DNA of 64,000 bases from Bog-473 sp963750075 (GCA_963750075.1 CAVVPG010000001.1:806001-870000), one strand, 5' to 3'. Positions 53,001 through 61,460 are shown, numbered from the stretch's first letter. Notes: generated by a model from the letters alone, not told the origin. Made by a program: numbers and translations.

Positions 53001-53172
53001 CGATCACGATGAGAAGGAAGATCACACCCGCAATGGCCCAACGCTGATGGAGGAACCTGACCCAGAAGCCCGGGCGCCGTTCGGGCAGCTCATCGGGCCT
53101 GTCCCCCGTCTCGGGGATGGTCGTGAGGCCGACGAAGGGGTCACGGGCGTCGGGCGTGCTCCAGGTACTCAT
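50011..53172 (-). CDS. Fused DppC permease-DppD ATPase-DppF ATPase of a family-5 ABC importer
   Basis: 1053 residues in one frame. About 1-310: DppC-like permease with N-terminal TM (WAIAGVIFLLIVIVAAIFAP), HWFGTDDLGRDILSRLIWGARISL, and the EAA loop AYIESARSLGATSNRLIGRHVLPN. About 340-640: DppD-like ATPase, Walker A GESGSGKT near 385, signature FSGGMRQR near 494, Walker B LLIADEPTTALD near 520, and the oligopeptide C-terminal zone FPAGCRFAPRCSYAQEACT. About 715-1040: DppF-like ATPase, Walker A GESGSGKS near 750, SGGQRQR near 860, LVCDEPISALDVST, and a second C-terminal RFRARCPFAMEMC. Usually three genes. Confidence 0.92.
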   Translation of the reverse strand: MSTWSTPDARDPFVGLTTIPETGDRPDELPERRPGFWVRFLHQRWAIAGVIFLLIVIVAAIFAPLVAPHPPDAQDINAINAGPSLSHWFGTDDLGRDILSRLIWGARISLRAAFEIVGLAAVIAIPLGLIAGFFRGAVDSVIMRAMDALFSFPPLILALTVAALLGADINDAAIAIAIVFVPSFVRLLRGEVIAVREEAYIESARSLGATSNRLIGRHVLPNVASPIIIQLALALGFALLTEAGLSFLGIGEQPPTPSWGGMLQEGFQFINSAPWAVIFPGVAIMLTVLAFNLVADGLRDALGRERPAGSGLVGAERSKTRRGTTRTGADGKAQMETPTPAPEDALLQVDGLRIEFLTRKEWLPVMEDANFAVRRGKTLGLVGESGSGKTVSALAVMGLLPAKVSRVAGSIRFGQQELTTISAAELRKLRGNDIAMIFQEPMTSLNPAFSVGNQIAEQVRTHLGVTRAVAWKIAVEMLDRVEIPRAALRAEDYPHAFSGGMRQRVMIAMALSCSPKLLIADEPTTALDVTTQAQIVELLQTLQREEDMAMIFVTHDLGVIADVADDVAVMYAGQIVEQRTGGELFARPRHPYTEALLHSIPQLTPRGEPLHAIPGMVPRPDQFPAGCRFAPRCSYAQEACTVAPVPMRDNSLGEDSTSGPVGDAPDSSTLARCLRQDELVLSGPPTELEDASSPKATNVTVPSSEVEAPALVVTNLVKDFPLRSGVLRRITGTVRAVDKVSLRIGAGTTLGLVGESGSGKSTLARLVLRLIDPTEGTIEVDGKDITSLRGPALRQHRETMQAVFQDPYSSLDPKQSIADIVGEPLAIHTSMSRAEREQRVVQLLAQVGLGSHVLSRQPHEFSGGQRQRIAIARALALEPRLLVCDEPISALDVSTQSQVINLLTDLQDELGVAYLFIAHDLSVVRHLSDRITVMYLGQIVEEGDADEVYERPTHPYTAALLSSIPVPDPARQHERKRILLRGEVGEATGTEEGCRFRARCPFAMEMCAHVEPEPYRTPAGTTVRCHLHSAGPVLAGSTVQLLGEPPERLGARR

Positions 53173-53182
53173 AGAGGTTGCC

Positions 53183-54148
53183 TCACGACAGGCGGACCTT
53201 TGGATTCAGGTACGCGTAGATGATGTCGACGACGAGGTTGATCAAGACGAAGGCGGTGGCCACCACCAGGACCACGCCCTGGATCTCCGGGATGTCCTTG
53301 TCGTTGATGGCCTGGATGATGTAGGTGCCCAGCCCTGGCAGGGAGAAGATCTGTTCGATGATGAGCGTGCCGCCGAGCAGGTAGCCGAACTGGATGCCGA
53401 TGACGGTGACAGCGGGGCTGAGGGCGTTCTTGAGCGCGTGCTTCCCGACCACCATGCGTGGGCTGAGTCCCTTGGCGACTGCGGTGCGCATGTAGTCCTG
53501 GTCCAACGTGTCGATGAGGGCGCCACGTACTTGGCGGGCGATCACCGCGGAACCACCGATGCCGAGGGCCAGCCACGGCAGGAGCAGGTCCTGGAACCAT
53601 TCGGCCGGCGACTGGGTGAAGGGTGTGTAGCCGAGGGCCGGGAGCCAACTCAGCTTCACCGCGAAGACGATCACGAGGATCATGGCGAGCCAGAAGTCGG
53701 GGATGGCCACGGCGATGCTCGAACCCACGGTGACCCCCCGGTCGCGGGCGGTGCCCTGGTGCAGCCCGGACACGATGCCGGCGGGGAGGCCGATCAGGAT
53801 GGCGACGATCATCCCTCCGACCGCCACGCTCAGCGTGACCGGGAACCGGGCGGCGATGCCCGACGCCACGGTCTCGTTGTTGAACAGGGAGTTGCCGAGG
53901 TCCCCCCGCAGCGCCGCCTTGAGCCAATTCCAGTACTGGGCGAAGAATCCCTCGTTCAGATGGAGCTGCGCGGTGATCTTGGCGATCTCCGCCGGGGTTG
54001 CCTTGGTGCCTCCGGCGAGGGCGATGGCCGGGTTGCCGGGGATGATGAGGATGAGCGAGTACACGCCCAGGGAGATGAGGAGCAACAGCAGAACGGTGAT
54101 GAGCAGCCGACGGGCAACGAAGGTCGGAAGGGAGCCACCGCTCGACAC
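53183..54148 (-). CDS. ABC transporter permease, DppB-like
   Basis: 321 residues, GTG start. DppB layout: N-terminal RRLLITVLLLLLISLGVYSLILIIPGNPA, periplasmic domain, then FPVTLSVAVGGMIVAILIGLPAGI and the EAA loop DYMRTAVAKGLSPRMVVGKHALKNALSPAVTVIG. Six predicted membrane segments. Its stop is ten bases before the fused permease-ATPase gene, so all components are made from one transcript led by the binding protein. Confidence 0.9.
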   Translation of the reverse strand: MSSGGSLPTFVARRLLITVLLLLLISLGVYSLILIIPGNPAIALAGGTKATPAEIAKITAQLHLNEGFFAQYWNWLKAALRGDLGNSLFNNETVASGIAARFPVTLSVAVGGMIVAILIGLPAGIVSGLHQGTARDRGVTVGSSIAVAIPDFWLAMILVIVFAVKLSWLPALGYTPFTQSPAEWFQDLLLPWLALGIGGSAVIARQVRGALIDTLDQDYMRTAVAKGLSPRMVVGKHALKNALSPAVTVIGIQFGYLLGGTLIIEQIFSLPGLGTYIIQAINDKDIPEIQGVVLVVATAFVLINLVVDIIYAYLNPKVRLS

Positions 54149-54232
54149 GATTGCGGTTGGCTACTTAACGAAGTCCGATGCTGCGGTACATCATCCCATC
54201 TCCCCCAGTCCTCGGGCAGTTCACGACCGCCG

Positions 54233-55858
54233 CTACTTCTTGATGTAGATGCCGGTCAGGTTCGAGCGGCACTGGCCGATCGGTGCGGTCACGTTCCCAC
54301 CCACGCGGCTCTTGTTGTACGCGACGATCGACGGCATGAAGGCGATAGGGACGATCAGCCCTTGCTTGATCACCGTCTGGTCGATCTGTTGCATCAGCGG
54401 TCCTTGCAGGCTCGGGCTCAAGGACGCATTGGCCTGGACGATCAGCGGCGTCAGCTGCTGGTTGACGGAGCCCAGTGCGTTGGCGGGAAAGCCGGAGGGC
54501 TCGAAGAGAGCTTCGAAGCTGTTCGTGAGATCGGGGCCGTTGCTGAGCTCCTCGCTGAGCACAGCGTCTCCCTGCTTCTTGATGTAGACGTCGGTGAGGA
54601 AGTCGGCGCCGGGGATCTGCTGCAGGTTGGCCGTGAACCCGGCGGCAGCGAGCTCCTGCTGGAGAAGGGCGGCTGCCCGAGCGTACGTTGCGTCCCCTGA
54701 CGGAATGATCAAGGTGAACGACACACCCTTGGGGTAACCGGCCGCCTTGAGCATGGCTTTGGCCTTGGTGGGGTTGTAGGAGTCAGAGGTACCGAGAGAC
54801 TTGGAGTATCCGGGTGACCACGATGGCACCGACTGGTAGGCCGCCTCGCCGAGGCCGTCGAAGACGACCTTGTTGACCGCGGCCCGGTTCACGGCGTACT
54901 CGAGCGCCGCCCGCACCTGCTCGTTGGCGAAGGGTCCCGTGTTCTGTCGCAGCTCGATCGCCATGTAGTCGTACGACTTGGTCACCGAGATGCCGACGTT
55001 CGGGTCGCCCTTGAGCTGGGGATAGTTCTCGGGCTCGACCTGGATCATGTCGACCGCGCCCGACGTCAACGCGGTAGCCGCCTCGGGACCCTGCGTCACC
55101 TGGGTGAAGTCCACGCCGCCGAGGGGATAGGCCCTCGAGTCCCAGTACTTGGGGTTCTTCATTATCACGATCGACGAGCCCTGGCGGTAGCTCTTCAATA
55201 CGTAGGGTCCCGCGCCCACCGGCTGGCTCGATTGGGTGGAGATCGCATTGGCCGGGTAGATCTGGCCGTCGACGTAGCTCAGCGCCCACAGGAAGTCACC
55301 AGCGGTCGGCTTGCTGAGGTTGACGACAACGGTCGAGGGATCGGGCGTCTCGATGTTGGAGATCGCGAACAAGGACGACCGGAGCGGGCTCGTCTTGGTG
55401 TGGTTCAAGCTGGCGGCCACGTCGGCCGAGGTGACCGGCTGGCCGTTCGAGAATTCGAGCCCGGGGCGGATGTGGAACGTCACCGTGGCGCCGCCGTTCG
55501 AGATGGTCCAGCTCTGGGCGACGCCGCCCCCGATGGCGGTGTTCCCGGGCGTCGTCATCGACTGATAGATGTTCGCGGTGACCGTGTACGAGCAGTCGTT
55601 CTGCTCGGTCGCCGGTGCGAAGTCGTTGCTGAATTCGTTGTTGAGGTCGAAGCCGTACTTGAGAACGCCGGTGGGGTCGACGTTCGACGGAGCAGCTGCG
55701 GCGGGCTCGCCGGCCGACAGCACCTGGGCCAGCGATGTCAGGAGGACGCCCGCGACCCCGAGGGCGACGAGGTTCCTCTGCATCGGTCGGCGGCTCCTGG
55801 AGGTTGCAACCGCTCCGGCCGTACGACCCTGCTCCTGCCCATCGTTCCCCACGTGCAT
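54233..55858 (-). CDS. Family-5 extracellular solute-binding protein (peptide/oligosaccharide)
   Basis: 541 residues from ATG 55858 (GAGG upstream); an ATG at 55783 giving 516 residues is possible. Signal region QRNLVALGVAGVLLTSLAQVLSAGEPAAA. SBP_bac_5 pattern: LKYGFDLNNEFSNDFAP, GGATVTFHIRPGLEFSNGQPVTSADVAASL, VGAGPYVLKSYRQGSSIVIMKNPKYWD, NEQVRAALEYAVNRAAVNKVVFDGLGE. Family members bind peptides but also sugars. Transport components follow (B, then C-D-F). Divergent from an alpha-galactosidase, which favours an alpha-galactoside ligand by analogy with the Sinorhizobium agp locus. Confidence 0.87.
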   Translation of the reverse strand: MHVGNDGQEQGRTAGAVATSRSRRPMQRNLVALGVAGVLLTSLAQVLSAGEPAAAAPSNVDPTGVLKYGFDLNNEFSNDFAPATEQNDCSYTVTANIYQSMTTPGNTAIGGGVAQSWTISNGGATVTFHIRPGLEFSNGQPVTSADVAASLNHTKTSPLRSSLFAISNIETPDPSTVVVNLSKPTAGDFLWALSYVDGQIYPANAISTQSSQPVGAGPYVLKSYRQGSSIVIMKNPKYWDSRAYPLGGVDFTQVTQGPEAATALTSGAVDMIQVEPENYPQLKGDPNVGISVTKSYDYMAIELRQNTGPFANEQVRAALEYAVNRAAVNKVVFDGLGEAAYQSVPSWSPGYSKSLGTSDSYNPTKAKAMLKAAGYPKGVSFTLIIPSGDATYARAAALLQQELAAAGFTANLQQIPGADFLTDVYIKKQGDAVLSEELSNGPDLTNSFEALFEPSGFPANALGSVNQQLTPLIVQANASLSPSLQGPLMQQIDQTVIKQGLIVPIAFMPSIVAYNKSRVGGNVTAPIGQCRSNLTGIYIKK

Positions 55859-56199
55859 CCCCTTGCCTCGCTTTAGCCCACGCCATCGCGTGCCGGTGAC
55901 CACATCTCCGGTAGCGGGAATATAACCATTCACTGACGCACGTGTCAGGTAGCCTGCCCTCAGCTCCTGGAGGGCGGGACGATCAGAACGCCCAGCAGAA
56001 GTTCTCGGTTGGCTCGGGGACGAAGACTCTCAATACCTTGGATCGGGCAGGCATCCGAACCGCGGGCCACGACACCGCGATCCCTTGTGCTCCCGGCTTG
56101 ATGTGCGTTTCGTCGCCCGGTTCCCGCCCCTGAACTGGGTATTTGGAGCAGCCCCCACGGATCCGAACCGTCGTCGCCAGCTTGAGAGAGCTAGCCGGC
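55859..56199. promoter_or_regulatory. Divergent intergenic region with promoter/operator for the family-5 importer
   Basis: On the minus strand CTGACA (55943-55948) and TATATT (55919-55924) are 18 bases apart, a near-consensus promoter; the predicted start (about 55912) excludes the upstream in-frame ATG at 55933. An inverted repeat CTGAC-N6-GTCAG (55933-55948) overlaps the -35, with a CACGTG-like centre, a plausible operator. The remainder toward the alpha-galactosidase shows no gene and no promoter I can defend. Confidence 0.55.
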
Positions 56200-58311
56200 A
56201 TGTCCACTACACCCCACCTCTGTAATCGTGGGTGGGTGAGCACCATCGTCGTGTCGTCCGAGGGCGCCGGCTACGGATTCCTCGTCGACGACCAGGGTCG
56301 GCTGCACCAGGCAGGATTCGGACCCGAGATCGACGCGCACATGCAGCGGCTGCCGGACGGGATCCCGCCGGCGCTCTACCCCTTGGCCTATCCCGCCTAC
56401 GACGAGGAGCCGACCCGGGCGCCCGCGTTGCGCGTCACACACAGCGATGGCACCACGACCACCCGGCCGAAGGTGGAGGACGTCCGGGTGCTCGGCTCTC
56501 GGACCGACATCCTCCTCGTCGACCCCGACTGCCCACTCGAAATCATGCTGTCGTTCTGCGCAGAGGACCAAGGCGTGCTCCGCCAGTGGGCGAGCATCAC
56601 CAATCGGCAGCGCGAGGCGGTCACTCTCCATGAGGCCGCCGCAGCCTCACCCCTGCTCGCCACTCCCGCGCCGTACCTGACCCACTTCGGCGGTGGTGAC
56701 TGGGCCGCCGAGTGGACCACGACCACCGAGGCCCTGACCCCGGGGACCAAGGTGGTCGAGTCGCGCGGCGGTGTGCAGCCCCACCTGCGGTCCTGTCCCT
56801 TCTTCCTGCTCGGCCCCGACGGAATGCCCGAGGAGTCGGGCGGTACGGTCCTCGCCGGCGCGCTGGCCTGGGGTGGCAACACCCGCTTCGCCTTTGAGCG
56901 GACGACGGCCCCTGCGCTCCGGGTCTGGTGCGGACACAATCCGGCGTCCGCCGAGTACGTGCTCGACCCGGATGCCACCTTCGCCACCCCCGAGCAGATC
57001 TGGATGTGGTCAACCGAAGGTATGGGCCCCCTCACGCGCCGCTTCCACCGCTGGGTCCGCGCCCACGCCGTGCGCGACGGCGACGAACTGCGGCCAATCG
57101 TGGTGAACAACTGGGAGGCCACCTCCTTCTCGTTCGACACGAACCGGCTCCTAGAGCTCATCGAACACACGGCAGACTTGGGCGCGGAGCTCTTCCTGCT
57201 CGACGACGGCTGGTTCGGCGAGAGCCATCCCCGCGACGACGACACCACAGGGCTGGGCGACTGGGAGGTCGATGAGGCCAAGCTGCCCGGCGGCCTCGGT
57301 CCCGTCATTGCGCGGGCGGACGCACGCGGCGTCCGGTTCGGGCTGTGGGTGGAACCCGAGATGGTGAACCCGGACTCGACCCTCTATAGCGAGCATCCCG
57401 ACTGGGTGGTGGGCCAACCGGCGCGGCGCCCACGCCGATGGCGCCACCAGCTCGTCCTCGATGTCCTCCAGCCAGACGTCGCCGACTTCGTCTGCGGTGT
57501 GGTGGACCGCGTCCTGCTCGAGAACCCGGGCATCAGCTATCTCAAGTGGGACGCCAACCGGCCCCTGACCGACCCCGGATCCCCAACGCTGACCGCCGAC
57601 CGGCAGGCCAACTACTGGGTCGACCACGCCCGGGCCACCTGGAGCCTCATGGAGACCGTCGCCGAGCGCCACCCGGAGCAGACGCTCATGCTGTGTGCCT
57701 CAGGCGGCGGACGGGTCGACCTCGGGTCACTGCGCTGGTTCCACGAGGTCTGGCTCTCGGACAACACCGATCCCGTCGATCGGGTGCGGATGCAGTGGGC
57801 CGCGTCGCACTTCCTGCCGGCCAACGTGGTCGGCGCGCACGTGACCCGGGAAGGAGACCGGCCAGTGGCCTTCGGGTGTGCCGTGGCCATGAGCGCAAGG
57901 TTCGGCTTCGACGTCGACTTTGCGGGCATGACCGACGACGAGCTGGCAGTCTGCCGCCGCGCGGTGGCGCTCTACCGAGACGTCCGGCCGCTCGTTCAAC
58001 AAGGCGACCTGTGGCGGCTGGTCCCGCCGGATGAGCGCGCCGCCCTCACCTACGTGTCCGCAGACCGCCGCCAGGCGGTCCTCTTCGCCTTCCAACTCAC
58101 GACGCGCACGAACGGTGCAGACCCACTGCGTCATCGTGGGCTCGACCCCGACCGGACCTACGAGGTCATCGCGGTCGATCTCGCAGCAGGCCCCGATCCG
58201 ACCCGGACCGAGGTAGTGCGGCGACGAGGCGCGGCGCTGATGGAGGAGGGCGAGGAGTGGCCCCTGTCAGAGCCCTGTACTGCCCGCATTCTGGTGCTCC
58301 GGTCCGTATAG
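56200..58311 (+). CDS. GH36-family alpha-galactosidase
   Basis: 703 residues from ATG 56200; a GTG at 56236 is a possible start. GH36 pattern: VVNNWEATSFSFDTNRLLELIEHTADLGAELFLLDDGWFG, GLWVEPEMVNPDSTLY, the catalytic nucleophile Asp in YLKWDANRPLTD (near residue 451) and the acid/base Asp in WLSDNTDPVDR (near 521), then ARFGFDVDFAGMTDDELA. No signal peptide, so it hydrolyses alpha-1,6-galactosides in the cytoplasm after uptake, presumably by the divergent family-5 importer. Confidence 0.93.
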   Translation: MSTTPHLCNRGWVSTIVVSSEGAGYGFLVDDQGRLHQAGFGPEIDAHMQRLPDGIPPALYPLAYPAYDEEPTRAPALRVTHSDGTTTTRPKVEDVRVLGSRTDILLVDPDCPLEIMLSFCAEDQGVLRQWASITNRQREAVTLHEAAAASPLLATPAPYLTHFGGGDWAAEWTTTTEALTPGTKVVESRGGVQPHLRSCPFFLLGPDGMPEESGGTVLAGALAWGGNTRFAFERTTAPALRVWCGHNPASAEYVLDPDATFATPEQIWMWSTEGMGPLTRRFHRWVRAHAVRDGDELRPIVVNNWEATSFSFDTNRLLELIEHTADLGAELFLLDDGWFGESHPRDDDTTGLGDWEVDEAKLPGGLGPVIARADARGVRFGLWVEPEMVNPDSTLYSEHPDWVVGQPARRPRRWRHQLVLDVLQPDVADFVCGVVDRVLLENPGISYLKWDANRPLTDPGSPTLTADRQANYWVDHARATWSLMETVAERHPEQTLMLCASGGGRVDLGSLRWFHEVWLSDNTDPVDRVRMQWAASHFLPANVVGAHVTREGDRPVAFGCAVAMSARFGFDVDFAGMTDDELAVCRRAVALYRDVRPLVQQGDLWRLVPPDERAALTYVSADRRQAVLFAFQLTTRTNGADPLRHRGLDPDRTYEVIAVDLAAGPDPTRTEVVRRRGAALMEEGEEWPLSEPCTARILVLRSV

Positions 58312-58440
58312 GCACGGGTGGCCAGCCCGTTTGGATCGCCGGGTAGAAGTTCTGGTCGTCCGCCGAGAGGGCGCAGGGCCAGCCCTGGTCGCAAAGGCCT
58401 ACAGAGTGCGGTCATCGACCCATTCCGTCTGCCGGCCTCT

Positions 58441-59880
58441 TCACCCGTTGGGCAGCGGTGTCCAGTTCTGCTCGACGACCCAACAGGCCCCCGCCGCCGG
58501 CGACCCAACCGGGCCGTGCTTACAGAGCGTCGTCGGTGGGTGATTGTCATGAACCTCGACCACCCGGTACTGCGTCGGACCATAGAACTTGTCCGGCCCG
58601 TAGGTGAGCACGGGTGAGTAACCGCCCGGGAAGTTGGTGACGTGCGACATTGCCTCGACGAATGTCCGCCGATTGAGGTTCTGACCCGCCATGGTCGCCG
58701 CCTGGGCGAAGAGGCGGATCTCTTGACACCAGCCCTGGACCGGCCCCTGTTCCTCGATGTCGTCGTTGATATTCCCCTTGGGAATTTGCGGGTAGGCCTT
58801 GTGCCACACGTCCCAGCAGCTCCGCACCCCCGGGTCGTACCCACCCTGTGACTCAGGACGCGGCAGGTCGATGCCGCCGAGTGTCTCTGCCGTGACACCT
58901 TCCTGGTTGTCCAGCGCCTTGTCGTAGGGGATCGGGATCAGTCCGAGCGCAACCTCAATTTCGGACTGGTAATCGCTGAGGAGGAGCTTGGGGAAGTAGT
59001 CCTGCGAAGTCTCCGAACCGATGTACGGGGTGAAGGCGTTCTCGGGCAACAAGGGAATCACCGATTGGACCCCCGCCGCCTTGAGCCGTTCGACCGCGAG
59101 CGTGGCGGTCGAGTCGGTAGAGGCGGTCTCACCGACGTCCGCCGTGACGGTGACCACCTGAGGGACGACGCCGATCCTTTTCAGGTCCGGCAAGAGGTAG
59201 GAGTCGAGCGCGCCTTGGTCACTGGCCAGGTCCGAGACCACCACGCCGACCTTCTTGCCATGACCGAGGCGACCCGAGCTGAGGCCCCAGCGCACAGTCG
59301 CCGCGAGAATGGGTGCGTCATCCGCCCCCGTCCACCATAGGTACGGAGAACCGAGGTCCGTCCAGTTGGTGGTCGTCGTCCACTGGGAGAGCATCGGCGT
59401 CTGCCCTTGTTGGGTGATGCAGAGCTCATTGGTCCCTTCGTATGTGCCGAGCCCGTCGACGACGGCGAAGACGGGCGGGTTGCCCTCGGTCCACTGCTTG
59501 CACAGCGCTTGCTCCTCCTGCACATTGGTCGGGTCGAAGCTCTCGATCATCGGGTTGATCTTCCGACCGTGAATTCCCCCGGCATCGTTGATCTGGTTCA
59601 CGAAGAGGTGGATCGCCTTGGTCTGCTCGCCGTACTCGGCGTCCGACTCGATCTCGAACTCCCCCTCGATGCTGGTGAACGAGATGATCGGGAAGACCAC
59701 GTTGATGGCGCTTGCCGTGACACCCCGTGCGCTGGTGCTCGCCTTGGTGACGGGCGTCGGTGGAGTGGTGGCACCCGACGACGCTGCGACGCCCAACGCC
59801 ACTGTGCTCCCCAGGGCGGCGAGAGCCACCCCGGCTCGTAACAGTCTTCGCCTCGTTCCCGATCTTCTCCAGCGTCGCAT
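58441..59880 (-). CDS. ABC transporter substrate-binding protein (type I fold, LivK-like)
   Basis: 479 residues from ATG 59880 with GGGGAGAAGG immediately upstream. Signal peptide RRRLLRAGVALAALGSTVALGVAASSG. Type I binding fold: INVVFPIISFTSIEGEFEI, IHLFVNQINDAGGIHGRKINPM, LGHGKKVGVVVSD, LPENAFTPYIGSETSQDYFPKLLLSDYQ. Cys residues are few and late. No transporter genes are adjacent, so it is an orphan receptor, possibly using the permease/ATPases at 3.9-7.5 kb. An IS element begins only 97 bases upstream and may have displaced its original neighbours. Confidence 0.82.
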   Translation of the reverse strand: MRRWRRSGTRRRLLRAGVALAALGSTVALGVAASSGATTPPTPVTKASTSARGVTASAINVVFPIISFTSIEGEFEIESDAEYGEQTKAIHLFVNQINDAGGIHGRKINPMIESFDPTNVQEEQALCKQWTEGNPPVFAVVDGLGTYEGTNELCITQQGQTPMLSQWTTTTNWTDLGSPYLWWTGADDAPILAATVRWGLSSGRLGHGKKVGVVVSDLASDQGALDSYLLPDLKRIGVVPQVVTVTADVGETASTDSTATLAVERLKAAGVQSVIPLLPENAFTPYIGSETSQDYFPKLLLSDYQSEIEVALGLIPIPYDKALDNQEGVTAETLGGIDLPRPESQGGYDPGVRSCWDVWHKAYPQIPKGNINDDIEEQGPVQGWCQEIRLFAQAATMAGQNLNRRTFVEAMSHVTNFPGGYSPVLTYGPDKFYGPTQYRVVEVHDNHPPTTLCKHGPVGSPAAGACWVVEQNWTPLPNG

Positions 59881-59962
59881 CGCCTTCTCCCCGAGTGCGC
59901 CGTTCGAACCGGGCAGCCGGAAGGGTATCGCCGGCGCGACCGGCAAGCACGGCAGTTGCGCT

Positions 59963-59978
59963 TAATGGGGTAATGGGG
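59963..59978. repeat. Tandem 8-bp repeat at the left IS edge
   Basis: TAATGGGG occurs twice in a row, the second copy running two bases into the IS left terminus (GG at 59977). ISL3 elements duplicate 8 bp on insertion, so this could be a relic of an earlier event, but the right edge does not match it. Confidence 0.45.
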
Positions 59979-61405
59979 CTCATCGGATCCTGGCGGGGTC
60001 GCGCCCCTGACCAGGATCACCTCGAGCGCGACGAAGGTGCTTCAAGCTTGAGGTGTGACCCAACAACCAAGAAGCACCTTCGTTCTTCGCGACCATAGCG
60101 AGATCCTCGAGGCTCTCGTCGGCCTCAAAGACGTGGTGGTCCTGCACTACGAGCGACGCGGGCCCCACGTCGAGCTGGCCATCGAGCAGCTGATCAGGGA
60201 TCGAGTGCGCTGCCCATCGTGTGCTGTGGAGGCCCGGGTGAAGGAACGTCCGGTGGTCCATTACGTCGACTTGCCCGTCTATGGGACGCCCATGTCACTG
60301 GCCTGGAAGAAGCACCGGATGCGCTGTGTGAACGAGCGCTGCGCCAAGAAGACCTGGATCCTCAGCGACCACCGCATTGCGGCCAAGAAGTGCCTGCTGA
60401 CGACCAGAGCGGCCAAGTGGGCGACGGTCCAAGTCGGCGGAGGCCGGACCGTGGCCGAGGTGGCCGGCGAGCTCGCCTGCGATTGGCACACGGTCAATGA
60501 CGCCGTGATCACCTATGGCGAGGCCCTGCTCGCGGCCGACCGCAAGCGCTTGAACAAGACCACGGCCATCGGGCTCGACGAGACCTCCTTCGTCAAACTC
60601 GGTGCGCGGATCCACACCAGCTACGCCACCACGGTGGCCGATGTGGAAAACCACCAGATCATCGACATCCTCCCGACTCGCAACTACGCCGACGTGGCGG
60701 GCTGGATCGACAAGCAGCCGGCGGCATGGAAGGAGCGGATCCGCTTCGGTGCCCTCGACATGTCGGCCACCTATGCGGCGGTGTACTCGGTCATGTTGCC
60801 CACCGCGGCCCAGGTGGTCGACCCCTTCCATGTCATCTCCTTGGCCAACCGCTGCCTCGACGCCGTCCGTCGTCGGGTCCAGACCGAGCAGCTCGGGCAC
60901 CGGGGCCGCAGAGACGACCCGCTCTATCGAGCCCGCCGGGTCCTGCTCACCGGCGAGGAGAAGCTCGATGCAGGAGCGACCGAGCGCCTGTGGTCACTCC
61001 TCTCCCTCGGCGACCCCGGTGCCGAGGTGGCCATCGCCTATCGGATCAAAGAGCGCCTGCGTGACTTCTATCGCACCCGCGATCTCGATGAAGCCCGAGC
61101 GCTCCTCGTTGAGCTCCAGGGTCACTGTCTCCGACGCGCCATGCCGCCGGAGATCCAAAAGCTCGGGCGCACGATCAAAAACTGGTTCGACAAGATCGCC
61201 AACTTCCACATCGCCAGGGTCTCCAACGGTCCGACCGAGGCCCTCAACAACCTGATCAAGCGCATCAAGCGCATCGCCTTCGGCTTCCGCAACTTCGAGA
61301 ACTACCGGATCAGAGCCCTGCTCTACGCCGGCAAACCGAACTGGCGCGTCCTGGGCTCGATCGTCGTCCGGTGAGCAGGCAGACCCCGCCAGATTCCGAA
61401 GAACC
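59977..61405 (+). mobile_element. ISL3-family insertion sequence
   Basis: About 1.43 kb containing one transposase gene. Terminal inverted repeats: left 59977-60012 starts GGCTCATCGGATCCTGGCGG, right 61370-61405 read inward starts GGTTCTTCGGAATCTGGCGG; 20 of the first 24 bases match (26 of 36 overall), and the GGNTCNTCG ends are typical of ISL3 elements. The right repeat overlaps the transposase stop. Flanking octamers GGTAATGG and GCAAATTG differ, so no target duplication is visible. The right end abuts a tRNA-Glu fragment. Confidence 0.88.
60055..61374 (+). CDS. ISL3-family transposase
   Basis: 439 residues, GTG start, apparently intact. N-terminal zinc-finger/HTH region with CPSC and CVNERCAKKTW, then the DDE domain: Asp in AIGLDETSFVKLG (near 175), Asp in FGALDMSATYAAVYS (near 235) followed by VVDPFHVISLANRCLD, and Glu in VSNGPTEALNNLIKRIKRIAFGFRNFENYRIR (near 395), the ISL3 hallmark end. 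Catalyses cut-and-paste transposition of the element it sits in. Confidence 0.93.
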   Translation: MTQQPRSTFVLRDHSEILEALVGLKDVVVLHYERRGPHVELAIEQLIRDRVRCPSCAVEARVKERPVVHYVDLPVYGTPMSLAWKKHRMRCVNERCAKKTWILSDHRIAAKKCLLTTRAAKWATVQVGGGRTVAEVAGELACDWHTVNDAVITYGEALLAADRKRLNKTTAIGLDETSFVKLGARIHTSYATTVADVENHQIIDILPTRNYADVAGWIDKQPAAWKERIRFGALDMSATYAAVYSVMLPTAAQVVDPFHVISLANRCLDAVRRRVQTEQLGHRGRRDDPLYRARRVLLTGEEKLDAGATERLWSLLSLGDPGAEVAIAYRIKERLRDFYRTRDLDEARALLVELQGHCLRRAMPPEIQKLGRTIKNWFDKIANFHIARVSNGPTEALNNLIKRIKRIAFGFRNFENYRIRALLYAGKPNWRVLGSIVVR

Positions 61406-61411
61406 GCAAAT

Positions 61412-61460
61412 TGCAGCCCCAACGGGATTCGAACCCGTGTCGCCACCTTGAGAGGGTGGT
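61412..61460 (-). tRNA. 3' half of a tRNA-Glu(CTC) gene, att-type remnant
   Basis: Read on the minus strand: anticodon stem-loop CCACC-CTCTCAA-GGTGG (anticodon CTC), a short variable loop, the T-arm ACGGG-TTCGAAT-CCCGT and the 3' acceptor strand TGGGGCT with GCA. The matching 5' half (acceptor AGCCCCA and D-arm) is absent in the sequence beyond 61460. A lone 3' tRNA half of about 49 bp is the classic crossover segment left at one end of an integrated element. Confidence 0.75.
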
